Shown one piece after another: positions 1 through 6,114 of a DNA stretch of 13,514 nt. Numbering within the stretch: the stretch's first letter is position 1; each line of letters begins with the position of its first letter. Location: positions 1 to 13,514 of the forward strand of contig CAIWKW010000024.1 of the NCBI GenBank assembly GCA_903913365.1. The letters are read 5' to 3'. Position numbers and translations under genes: made by a program. The notes beneath the pieces are model-generated. The model was not told where the DNA came from. It ran no database searches and saw nothing but the letters and a program-made list of their open reading frames with translations. This stretch comes from Candidatus Doudnabacteria bacterium (GTDB taxonomy: Bacteria > Patescibacteriota > Doudnabacteria > UBA920).

Positions 1-110
1 ATCATCAACGATAAATTTACAGCTATCTTTTTGGTGGCAAGAAGATGCCCATCAACAATCACACTGTTGATTTTTTCCCAATAACTGGATAAAATAGTAT
101 CTGTTAGCAA
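1..110 (-). CDS. Possible partial ORF at window edge (unknown)
   Basis: On the minus strand an open frame runs from a possible TTG start at 110-108 to the window edge, about 36 codons, with an AGGA-like stretch just upstream. The peptide includes SVIVDGHLLATKKIAV, which has a natural alternation of hydrophobic and polar residues, but I do not recognise a family. The plus strand is also open over 1-84. Against a real gene: the start would be TTG, and the only room for a minus-strand promoter is the tRNA gene itself. It may be a gene fragment or chance. Low confidence. Confidence 0.2.
   Translation of the reverse strand, partial: MLTDTILSSYWEKINSVIVDGHLLATKKIAVNLSLM
67..95 (+). promoter_or_regulatory. 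Promoter for tRNA-Gly
   Basis: TTGATT at 67-72 and TAAAAT at 90-95 are separated by 17 bases, a good sigma70-type match. Transcription would start near 102, about 20 bases before the tRNA. Confidence 0.5.
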
Positions 111-122
111 AAGAGTCCTAAT

Positions 123-196
123 GCGGGATTCGTATAACGGTAGTACATTAGCCTTCCAAGCTGATGGCACGGGTTCGACTCCCGTATCCCGCTCCA
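123..196 (+). tRNA. tRNA-Gly (anticodon TCC), CCA encoded
   Basis: A complete cloverleaf is visible. The acceptor GCGGGAT (123-129) pairs with ATCCCGC (186-192). The D arm has a GTA/TAC stem. The anticodon stem TTAGC/GCTGA encloses the loop CTTCCAA, with TCC at 155-157. The T arm ACGGG/CCCGT carries the loop TTCGACT. The discriminator is T193 and CCA is encoded at 194-196. UCC reads GGA glycine codons. A promoter lies upstream and an intrinsic terminator starts 7 bases downstream, so it is probably a single-gene transcript. Confidence 0.97.
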
Positions 197-203
197 GAAA
201 AAA

Positions 204-230
204 GCCCGGCCATTTTGGCCGGGCTTTTTT
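204..230 (+). terminator. Intrinsic terminator after tRNA-Gly
   Basis: A perfect 9-bp stem GCCCGGCCA/TGGCCGGGC (204-212/216-224) with a TTT loop is followed by six T (225-230). A run of A on the 5' side means it could also stop minus-strand transcripts. Confidence 0.92.
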
Positions 231-240
231 CTGGTTTGCG

Positions 241-440
241 AGTACGCGGACCTTTCCCGCTGCGCCCCGCATACGATCCCGCCTTGGCGGGAGAGTTGTG
301 CGGGGTATCCCGCTCCAGCCTTCGCCCCTAAAGGGGCTACGGCTGGCTTACGCCAGTTCGATAATTTTTAAATATCAAAAAAATTAAAATAAACTGCAAA
401 GGCGGAGGCTGCGCGCCGAAGTCTGACGAAGGTGGGCTGA
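241..440. repeat. Dispersed palindromic repeats downstream of tRNA-Gly
   Basis: This gene-free stretch is a patchwork of repeats. A nested palindrome has outer arms CCCCGCA/TGTGCGGGG around TCCCGCC-TT-GGCGGGA. A 14-base copy of the tRNA 3' end lies at 305-318. A 21-base unit at 335-355 recurs inverted at 12568-12588, and 20 bases of it at 12692-12711. A 36-base unit at 402-437 recurs inverted at 12610-12645 with 34 of 36 matches. The open frame that crosses the tRNA and this region is not a gene. The rest up to 500 shows nothing recognisable. Confidence 0.75.
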
Positions 441-510
441 TTCGCTGCGCCACGTTTTAACCGCCAAAGTTTGACTGAATGGATTTTGTAAATTAGCGCA
501 TATATAAATA

Positions 511-519
511 TGGTATAAT
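511..519 (+). promoter_or_regulatory. Extended -10 promoter for the membrane protein gene
   Basis: TGG followed by TATAAT (514-519) is a perfect extended -10 element, 35 bases before the ATG at 555. No good -35 is visible at 17 bases spacing, which is acceptable for an extended -10 promoter. Confidence 0.55.
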
Positions 520-554
520 TAACCAAAGTAAAAATTATTTAACCACAGAGTTCT

Positions 555-1493
555 ATGCAAAAAAGAACCAAAGCAATAGTTACTTTAAGTTTATTGAGCC
601 CCGTGCTGGCAGAACTTCTTTCCGGCAGTTCTCCGGCGCTAAAGTTTTTTCTTCCCTGGTATTTTCTGCTGCAGTGGGTGTCTTACGGCATTCCGGTGCT
701 CATAATGCGCGAGTTGGCCGTAAAATGGAAATTGGGCATTAGCGGAATATTTATTTTGGGTCTCGGTTATGGAATTTTTAACGAGGGAATAATAACGCAA
801 ACTTTCTTTTTGAAACAGGCGTCTTTTTTTCCGTTTTACGGATATTACTTCGGAATGCATCTTGCCTGGGTTCCTTTTGCCGCCGTGTGGCATTCTCTCC
901 ACAGTATTTTATACCCCATCCTTTTAACCTATTTCTTATATCCGGAAGTTTCAAAAGAAAGATGGCTGACCGATACAACCGTTAAATTTTTGTTTGCCTT
1001 TTCCTTTCTGGAAACTCTGGTAATTTATTTTAGTCCGCATTTAGCCGCTCCGGTTTACTTCTTCGTATTTTGGGCCGCAATTTTTCTGCTGGCCCAAATA
1101 TCAAAAAAATATACCGTACAGCTTAACTATGTGCAATCAAGTTTTTCCAAAAGCACTTTTTTTGCAGGTTTTGCCACTGTTTTGTTTTATTTCGGTTTAA
1201 TCATAATTACCAAAACGCAAGCTACTCTTTTAATTTATTGGCTGGTTTTAGCGGGCATGGTCCGCGGAACGTGGTGGCTAATAAAAGTTAAACAGTGGGC
1301 AGCAATGCCCGCAATAATTGTTTTTGTAGCCGGCGATTATGTGGCCAACAGCATATTTGCCGTTGTGGGCAGGCACACCATGGATGTTTTGCTTACCAGT
1401 ATTATAATCTCCGCCTGGCTCATATATATAGCCAGAAAACCCAGGCCCCAGGCGGCGGTTATTAATTCCTCCACGCCGTTTGTGAGTGTTTAA
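555..1493 (+). CDS. Polytopic membrane protein, uncharacterised
   Basis: This 312-residue protein is almost entirely hydrophobic, with roughly eight to nine likely membrane segments (about residues 7-25, 33-52, 60-80, 95-125, 145-162, 165-182, 202-220, 226-242, 250-290) and short charged loops. The N-terminal SPVLAELLSGSSP followed by a segment with YGIPVLIMRELAVKW resembles a family of uncharacterised bacterial membrane proteins. No catalytic motif or transporter signature is evident. The start is the first ATG after an extended -10 promoter; no strong ribosome binding site precedes it. The next gene follows after 10 bases, suggesting co-transcription with the transglutaminase-like protein. 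Function unknown; the membrane location is confident. Confidence 0.85.
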   Translation: MQKRTKAIVTLSLLSPVLAELLSGSSPALKFFLPWYFLLQWVSYGIPVLIMRELAVKWKLGISGIFILGLGYGIFNEGIITQTFFLKQASFFPFYGYYFGMHLAWVPFAAVWHSLHSILYPILLTYFLYPEVSKERWLTDTTVKFLFAFSFLETLVIYFSPHLAAPVYFFVFWAAIFLLAQISKKYTVQLNYVQSSFSKSTFFAGFATVLFYFGLIIITKTQATLLIYWLVLAGMVRGTWWLIKVKQWAAMPAIIVFVAGDYVANSIFAVVGRHTMDVLLTSIIISAWLIYIARKPRPQAAVINSSTPFVSV

Positions 1494-1503
1494 AAAATAA
1501 TAT

Positions 1504-2025
1504 ATGAATGAATTGCTATATATTGCCGTCGCTGTTGCTTTAATCTATTTTTTTGTTGTGTTTGTATTGCTGAGGCTGGCGGTACCCTTTATGGGCTTTA
1601 AACAGTATTGTCCACCAACTCAATTGCCGCAGAAAATTTGGGATACAATCAACGAGCTGGAAAAACAATCTGTCGACCAAAAGTCCTACCTGCAAGCCGT
1701 TTATAATTATGTAAGTCATCGATGGGAACACAGCAGGTTTAAAGCGGCTTATCAGCTGCCAAAATTATTCAGAAAGGATTTGGATCGGATTTGGAATGTA
1801 AAGGGTTTTGTTTATTGTTCAACTATAAATTTTGTGGTTTACGTTTTATTGGCGAACAGCAAATTTTTTACAGCCGAAGATGTGAAAGTTAAACACGTAT
1901 TTCTAAATTTTGTACCGCATCAATATCTGCAGGTTAAAGTTGGTAATGAGTGGATAGATGTAGATCCGGCCGGGGCGGGGATCCGCGGTTTCGGCATTGG
2001 CCACCACGCCAGTTTTTTTGGTTGA
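1504..2025 (+). CDS. Membrane-anchored transglutaminase-like protein
   Basis: This 173-residue protein starts with one strong membrane segment (residues 4-25) and has a soluble C-terminal part. It contains an ordered Cys-His-Asp set typical of the transglutaminase-like/papain fold: C105 in FVYCSTINF, H139 in VPHQYLQVKV and D154 in WIDVDP. The spacing and the His-x(n)-W-x-x-VDP ending fit that core, which in bacteria is found in proteases and protein-modifying enzymes. The assignment rests on motif shape only. It follows the membrane protein by 10 bases, so the two may act together at the envelope. Its TGA stop overlaps the -35 box of the metK promoter. No Shine-Dalgarno site is seen. The existence of the gene is more certain than its function. 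Confidence 0.7.
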   Translation: MNELLYIAVAVALIYFFVVFVLLRLAVPFMGFKQYCPPTQLPQKIWDTINELEKQSVDQKSYLQAVYNYVSHRWEHSRFKAAYQLPKLFRKDLDRIWNVKGFVYCSTINFVVYVLLANSKFFTAEDVKVKHVFLNFVPHQYLQVKVGNEWIDVDPAGAGIRGFGIGHHASFFG

Positions 2026-2049
2026 CTCAATTTTTACCTATGTTATAAT
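2022..2049 (+). promoter_or_regulatory. metK promoter
   Basis: TTGACT (2022-2027), a 16-base spacer and TATAAT (2044-2049) preceded by TG at 2041-2042 give a near-consensus promoter with an extended -10. The -35 box contains the stop codon of the upstream gene. The transcript would start near 2056, just ahead of the riboswitch. Confidence 0.8.
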
Positions 2050-2070
2050 CAAAACAATTAAATAGTATAA

Positions 2071-2160
2071 AACTTATCAAGAGTCCCGCCTGTGGCGGGA
2101 CGGCAACCTGCCCTAAATAACCTTGGGCAAGGTGCCAATCCCGCTTTGCGGGGGATAAGA
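2071..2160 (+). promoter_or_regulatory. SAM-I-clan riboswitch upstream of metK
   Basis: The conserved SAM-I core is readable in order. P1 is CTTATC (2073-2078) pairing with GATAAG (2154-2159), followed by AAGAG. P2 is GTCCCGCC/GGCGGGAC (2083-2090/2094-2101) closed by only TGT. Then come GGCAACC, P3 CCTGCCC/GGGCAAGG (2107-2113/2125-2132) and the AAGGTGCCAAT joining strand. P4 is CCCGC-TTT-GCGGG (2140-2152). It lies between the metK promoter and start codon, as expected for feedback by S-adenosylmethionine. No terminator follows, so control of translation is the likelier mode; a GAAAGGG at 2161-2167 next to P1 could be the masked ribosome site. P2 is too short for the usual kink-turn and its loop too short for the pseudoknot. 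Confidence 0.85.
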
Positions 2161-2178
2161 GAAAGGGATTTTTATTTT

Positions 2179-3396
2179 ATGCCCATTAAAAAGGCATTGG
2201 TGCAAAAAAAACTTTTTACTTCCGAGTCCGTAACCGAAGGACATCCGGATAAAATGGCCGACCAGATTAGCGACGCGATACTCGACGCCATTATCAAAGA
2301 AGATCCTCGCGGGCGCGTGGCCGTGGAAACTTTGCTCACCAACGGCGTATGCGTGGTAGCCGGAGAAGTAACCACCAGAACCTATGTGGACATTCCCAAA
2401 ATTGCGCGCGGCGTAATTAAAGATATTGGCTATACCAACGCCGAGTACGGTTTTCAGTGGGAAACTTCCGGCGTTATGGTGGCAATAAAAGAGCAATCTT
2501 CCGATATTGCCATGGGCGTGGACAGTTTTGAAAAAAACAAGAAGGGCGACATAGTTAAAGAAGATTTGGAGCACATTGGCGCCGGCGACCAGGGGTTGAT
2601 GTTCGGCCTGGCCACGGACGAGACCAAAGAATTTATGCCTCTTCCGATTGTTCTTGCCCACAAATTGACCAAGCGCTTGGCTGAGGTGAGAAAGAAAAAT
2701 ATTGTAAAAGGATTGCGGCCTGACGGCAAGAGCCAGGTAACGGTTGAATATAGCGGTGAAAAGCCCAAACGCGTGCACACGGTGCTTATAGCCGCACAGC
2801 ACGATCCGGAAGTTGAGAGCGAAAAGTTAAAAGCCGATATTATAAAATACGTAATCAAATACGTAATTCCAAAAAATTTGCTGGATAAAAATACCAGAAT
2901 TTTGGTTAATTCCACGGGCCGGTTTGTAATTGGAGGGCCTCAGGGAGACACGGGGCTTACCGGACGCAAAATTATTGTGGATACTTACGGCGGAGCCGGG
3001 CGCCACGGCGGCGGCTGTTTTTCCGGCAAAGACCCTTCCAAGGTTGACCGCAGCGGCAGCTATATGGCCCGCTATGTGGCCAAAAATTTGGTGGCCTCGG
3101 GTTTGGCAAAAAAAATCGAAGTTCAGGTGGCTTATGCCATTGGCGTACCCGAACCTCTTTCTGTGCGCGTGGACAGTTTTGGCACGGGCAAAGTTAGCGA
3201 TGAAAGAATTGCGGAAATTGTTACTCAGGTGTTCGACTTGCGTCCCGGCATGATTATTAAAAATTTAAATTTGCGCCGCCCTCTTTACCGCCAGGTTGCC
3301 GCTTACGGGCATTTTGGCCGAAACGATCTTAAGCTGCCGTGGGAGAAACTGGATAAAGTGCAGGCTATACGCAAGCTAGTTAAAAGTAGAAAGTAA
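2179..3396 (+). CDS. metK: S-adenosylmethionine synthetase
   Basis: MetK makes S-adenosylmethionine from methionine and ATP in the cytosol, the methyl donor for RNA, DNA and protein methylation. From the ATG at 2179 the protein has 405 residues, normal for bacterial MetK. Hallmarks are GHPDK (21-25), GAGDQG (134-139), GGPQGDTGLTGRK (252-264), the glycine-rich GGAGRHGGGCFSGKDPSKVDRS loop around 271-292, and the C-terminal YGHFGR (376-381). The frame stays open upstream to a GTG at 2092, but that lies inside the riboswitch P2 helix and would add 29 unrelated residues, so the ATG is preferred. A weak GAAAGGG is 11 bases upstream. Transcription comes from its own promoter under riboswitch control. 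The stop codon overlaps the first bases of a palindromic repeat. Confidence 0.97.
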   Translation: MPIKKALVQKKLFTSESVTEGHPDKMADQISDAILDAIIKEDPRGRVAVETLLTNGVCVVAGEVTTRTYVDIPKIARGVIKDIGYTNAEYGFQWETSGVMVAIKEQSSDIAMGVDSFEKNKKGDIVKEDLEHIGAGDQGLMFGLATDETKEFMPLPIVLAHKLTKRLAEVRKKNIVKGLRPDGKSQVTVEYSGEKPKRVHTVLIAAQHDPEVESEKLKADIIKYVIKYVIPKNLLDKNTRILVNSTGRFVIGGPQGDTGLTGRKIIVDTYGGAGRHGGGCFSGKDPSKVDRSGSYMARYVAKNLVASGLAKKIEVQVAYAIGVPEPLSVRVDSFGTGKVSDERIAEIVTQVFDLRPGMIIKNLNLRRPLYRQVAAYGHFGRNDLKLPWEKLDKVQAIRKLVKSRK

Positions 3397-3579
3397 ACTC
3401 CCCCTAGCCCCCTCTTTAGGAAAGAGGGGGTAGCTCCCGCCTTCGCTTCCAACTTCACTAAAGTTTCGTCGGACAAGAAAGCTTCGGCGGGCAAGCCGCA
3501 GGTATTCTTGGAAGGACGGAGTAAAATGCCCCTTCTCTTTTATAAAGAGAGGGGCGGGAAGAGTTTAACTGAAGGTTAT
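3395..3579. repeat. Palindromic repeat, AAACTC/GAGTTT family, copy 1 (with nested insert)
   Basis: The element starts with AAACTCCCCCTAGCCCCC, whose first bases overlap the metK TAA stop, and ends with GGGCGGGAAGAGTTT plus the family's flank AACTGAAGG. It matches, in inverted orientation, the copies at 11021-11146 and 12311-12437. Compared with them it carries roughly 60 extra bases (about 3436-3496) bounded by CCCGCC and GGCGGG, themselves a palindromic repeat, so one repeat has entered another. A 63-codon minus-strand frame here is a by-product. Confidence 0.8.
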
Positions 3580-3602
3580 TTTGGCATCATATAATTGCTA
3601 TA

Positions 3603-3655
3603 ACAAAGGTGCTCTTTGCCGCAACGCTTTATCAGCGGGCAAAGAGCACCTTTGT
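3603..3655. repeat. Inverted repeat, CAAAGGTGCTCTTTG family, copy 1
   Basis: The 17-base arms 3603-3619 and 3639-3655 (ACAAAGGTGCTCTTTGC and its complement) are perfect, with a 19-base loop. The core recurs at 10472-10534. It could form a strong RNA hairpin after metK, but there is no T-run. Confidence 0.85.
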
Positions 3656-3707
3656 ATTTAGGATATTTCTTCATCTATTTTTCATTCGTACTTGAAATAA
3701 TAATAAT

Positions 3708-3738
3708 GACCCCGATATCGAGCTCGGGGTCTGTAATT
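3708..3738 (+). terminator. Hairpin, possible weak terminator
   Basis: GACCCCGA (3708-3715) pairs with TCGGGGTC (3724-3731) across an 8-base loop, with TGTAATTTT following. The U-tract is imperfect, so termination is only possible. The rest of the gap between 3397 and 3790 holds no gene. Confidence 0.4.
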
Positions 3739-3759
3739 TTAAGCTAAATTAAGGTTAAC

Positions 3760-3788
3760 TTGGTTCGGTAAAAAAAAGCGGTTATAAT
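3760..3788 (+). promoter_or_regulatory. Promoter of the sugar-phosphate gene run (leaderless)
   Basis: TTGGTT (3760-3765), a 17-base spacer and a perfect TATAAT (3783-3788). The expected start point, about 7 bases beyond the -10, coincides with the ATG at 3795, so the mRNA should have essentially no leader. No Shine-Dalgarno site could fit. Confidence 0.65.
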
Positions 3789-3794
3789 ACAGAC

Positions 3795-4112
3795 ATGATA
3801 AGAAATATAGAACAATCGGACAATAATAACCAAGAAAATGAAACGGCAAAAGAGGCCGGAATGCTGCTGGACGAATTGGAAGAAATTGCGGCTAGTCTGC
3901 AAAGGCTGGAAAAAGAAGATGAAGGATTGCTGGTTTCTTTGGGCAGAACTCAATCGGAAAGGAAACTAAAAAAAGCAGTAGGCGATATAGGTATACAAAG
4001 AGGCCGGCCGATTAAGCGCAGGCAGGAAATTTTTACATACATAAATGAGCTGCGAAAAAAAACATCGGAATCTAATTTTTCAAAAGATTTTAAGGTTAAA
4101 TTTATAAATTAA
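3795..4112 (+). CDS. Small charged coiled-coil protein, unknown
   Basis: This 105-residue protein is not recognised. Residues 15-60 form a very acidic and basic helix with heptad-like spacing (LLDELEEIAASLQRLEKE), likely a coiled coil. The C-terminal half is basic (RPIKRRQEIF, ELRKK). It has no signal peptide, membrane segment or catalytic motif. The ATG sits at the predicted transcription start, implying leaderless translation. It lies 11 bases before the transketolase start and so is probably the first gene of that transcript. Whether it is functionally tied to the enzymes is unknown. Confidence 0.65.
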   Translation: MIRNIEQSDNNNQENETAKEAGMLLDELEEIAASLQRLEKEDEGLLVSLGRTQSERKLKKAVGDIGIQRGRPIKRRQEIFTYINELRKKTSESNFSKDFKVKFIN

Positions 4113-4123
4113 AATTAAATAGT

Positions 4124-6112
4124 ATGAAAAATAATATACCGGAGCTGGCAAAATTAATTCGATATTATTCCTTGGTTTCCACCACCCAGGCGGGGAGCGG
4201 GCACCCGAGCTCATCTTTAAGCGCCGCCGATTTAATGGCTGAGCTTTTTTTTAACGGATATTTTAAAACGGATTTAAATAATCACAAAAGTCCGAATAAC
4301 GATAGATTAATTTTTAGCAAGGGCCATGCCAGTCCGCTGTTTTTTTCTTTGTACGCGGCAGCGGGAAAAGTGAGTGAAACAGAAATGCTTTCTTTGCGGA
4401 AATTCGGATCAAAATTGGAAGGTCATCCGACAATGGAATTTCCATACACGGAAGTGCCGACCGGTTCTTTAGGCCAGGGGCTTTCTGTGGGGCTTGGCAT
4501 GGCTTTAAACGCCAAGCTGGATAAGTTATCTTATAATACTTTTGTTTTGCTTGGCGACAGCGAAATGGCCGAAGGCAGCGTTTGGGAAGCCATGGAGGTT
4601 GCGTCCCACTATAAATTAAATAATTTGATTGCGATTTTAGATGTTAACAGGTTAGGCCAGCGCGGGGAAACCATGCTTGGGTATAATACGGATGTTTACG
4701 AGGCCAGGGCAAAGGCTTTTGGCTGGGAAACAATTGTGGTTGATGGACATAATTTGGAGGAAATTGAGAAAGCATTTAATTTTGTTGTAGGGGCGAGCTT
4801 TAGCCGCCCGTCATCGGAAACGGGCGGCCAAGGCCAGCCCCTACAGTCTGATAAGCCGACCATGATAATTGCCAAAACCATTAAGGGCAAAGGCGTTAGC
4901 TTTATGGAAGACAAAGACGGCTGGCACGGCAAAGCTTTGTCGGCGGATGAATTAAAATTAGCTCTAGTAGAAATTGGTGCGGTTGATAAAAGTTTGATCG
5001 GGGAAGTTGCAAAGCCAAAAATTCCAACCACCCCGTCCGCCTACGGCGGCCACCCCTCCTTGTCAGGAGGGGAAGCTCCGCAGCAAACCTCGGATATTCT
5101 GCGGAGCTCTCCTCCTGCTAAGGAGGAGTACCCCGCGATAGCGGGGGGAGGTGGTATAAAATTTACCGATTATCCAAAAGACAAACCCGTTGCAACCCGC
5201 AAAGCGTATGGTAATGCCTTGGCAAACTTAGTTGATGCCAATCCTAATGTGGTTGTCCTTGATGCGGAAACTTCCAATTCAACTTATGCGGAATTTGTAA
5301 AAAAGAACCATCCGGAAAAGTTTTTTGAAATGTATATTGCCGAACAAAATATGGCAGGCACAGCTTTGGGTTTTTCCGCCCGCGGAAAAATTCCTTTTGT
5401 TTCCACTTTTGCCGCGTTTTTGTCCCGGGCTTTTGACCAAATTAGAATGTCGGCTTTGGCGCACGCCAATATAAAGTTTATCGGCTCGCACGCCGGCGTG
5501 AGCATTGGAGAAGACGGCGCGAGCCAAATGGGACTGGAAGAAATTGCTATGTTCAGAGCCGTTTCCGGCAGCGTGGTTTTGTATCCTTCCGACGCTGTTT
5601 CAACGGAAAAATTGGTTTGGGAAGCCGCCAAACATAACGGCAATGTTTATATTCAAACCACCAGAAAAGAAACGCCGATTTTATATGGCTCCGATGAAGA
5701 GTTTCCGATTGGCGGATCAAAAACTTTAAAATCATCGGATTCGGATGTTGCCACGGTAATTGGCGCTGGCGTCACTTTGCATGAAGCCTTGGCCGCTTAT
5801 GAAGAACTTAAAAAAGAAGGAATTAATATTCGAGTAATAGATTTATACTCCATAAAGCCAATAGATGTTGAAACCATAAAAAAAGCCGCGCAGGAAACAA
5901 GGGCAATTATTACGGTGGAGGATAATCATCACGAAGGCGGACTCGGAGAAGCTGTACTGTTTTGTTTGGCCGAACTGGCAAAAATCCAAGCTCCTGTACA
6001 TATTTTATGCGTGCACAAAGAGCCCCATAGCGGCAAGCCGGACGAACTTTTGGCTTTTGAGGAAATTGATAAAAATGCCATTATAAACAAAGTAAAAGAA
6101 GTGTTAAAATAA
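4124..6112 (+). CDS. tkt: Transketolase
   Basis: This thiamine-diphosphate enzyme moves two-carbon ketol units between sugar phosphates in the non-oxidative pentose phosphate pathway. The 662 residues cover the whole enzyme. The PP domain has GSGHPSSS (H27), KGHASP (H68) and the ThDP/metal motif GDSEMAEGS...N (144-175). The Pyr domain begins near 355 with catalytic E407 in IAEQNM. GSHAGVSIGEDGASQMGLEE follows (454-473), and the C-terminal domain starts near 538. The latter two domains resemble animal transketolase strikingly (SQMxLE where many bacteria have a THQP-type motif). Two in-frame insertions are derived from palindromic repeats: residues 222-241, in a loop before the strand PTMIIAKT, and residues 302-344, in the linker between the PP and Pyr domains. 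Both sites are likely tolerated. glpX starts 2 bases after the stop, so the genes are coupled. Confidence 0.97.
   Translation: MKNNIPELAKLIRYYSLVSTTQAGSGHPSSSLSAADLMAELFFNGYFKTDLNNHKSPNNDRLIFSKGHASPLFFSLYAAAGKVSETEMLSLRKFGSKLEGHPTMEFPYTEVPTGSLGQGLSVGLGMALNAKLDKLSYNTFVLLGDSEMAEGSVWEAMEVASHYKLNNLIAILDVNRLGQRGETMLGYNTDVYEARAKAFGWETIVVDGHNLEEIEKAFNFVVGASFSRPSSETGGQGQPLQSDKPTMIIAKTIKGKGVSFMEDKDGWHGKALSADELKLALVEIGAVDKSLIGEVAKPKIPTTPSAYGGHPSLSGGEAPQQTSDILRSSPPAKEEYPAIAGGGGIKFTDYPKDKPVATRKAYGNALANLVDANPNVVVLDAETSNSTYAEFVKKNHPEKFFEMYIAEQNMAGTALGFSARGKIPFVSTFAAFLSRAFDQIRMSALAHANIKFIGSHAGVSIGEDGASQMGLEEIAMFRAVSGSVVLYPSDAVSTEKLVWEAAKHNGNVYIQTTRKETPILYGSDEEFPIGGSKTLKSSDSDVATVIGAGVTLHEALAAYEELKKEGINIRVIDLYSIKPIDVETIKKAAQETRAIITVEDNHHEGGLGEAVLFCLAELAKIQAPVHILCVHKEPHSGKPDELLAFEEIDKNAIINKVKEVLK
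4786..4845. repeat. 60-base palindromic repeat inside tkt
   Basis: The 25-base arms 4786-4810 and 4821-4845 match at 21 of 25 positions, with a 10-base loop. The ends are TGTAGGGGC and GCCCCTACA. The element is exactly 20 codons long, keeps the frame and encodes a low-complexity Ser/Gly/Gln peptide. Confidence 0.85.
5027..5155. repeat. 129-base palindromic repeat inside tkt
   Basis: The ends are ACCACC and GGTGGT. Inside, AGCTCCGCAG (5089 region) is mirrored by CTGCGGAGCT (5099 region), and CCCCTCC...GGAGGGG and CTCCTCC...GGAGGAG hairpins flank it. The right half (5097-5155) is nearly identical to the intergenic copy at about 10899-10957. The length is exactly 43 codons and the frame is kept. 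Confidence 0.88.
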
Positions 6113-6114
6113 AT

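Noticed and set aside
121..387. 88-codon plus-strand frame
   Set aside because: It runs through tRNA-Gly, its terminator and repeats; the peptide is repeat translation.
2092..2178. N-terminal extension of MetK from a GTG
   Set aside because: These codons are the riboswitch; the family N-terminus starts at the ATG at 2179.
2113..2802. 229-codon minus-strand frame opposite metK
   Set aside because: Shadow frame; metK motifs are unambiguous on the plus strand.
2930..3253. 107-codon frame overlapping metK
   Set aside because: Out-of-frame translation of the conserved metK C-terminal half.
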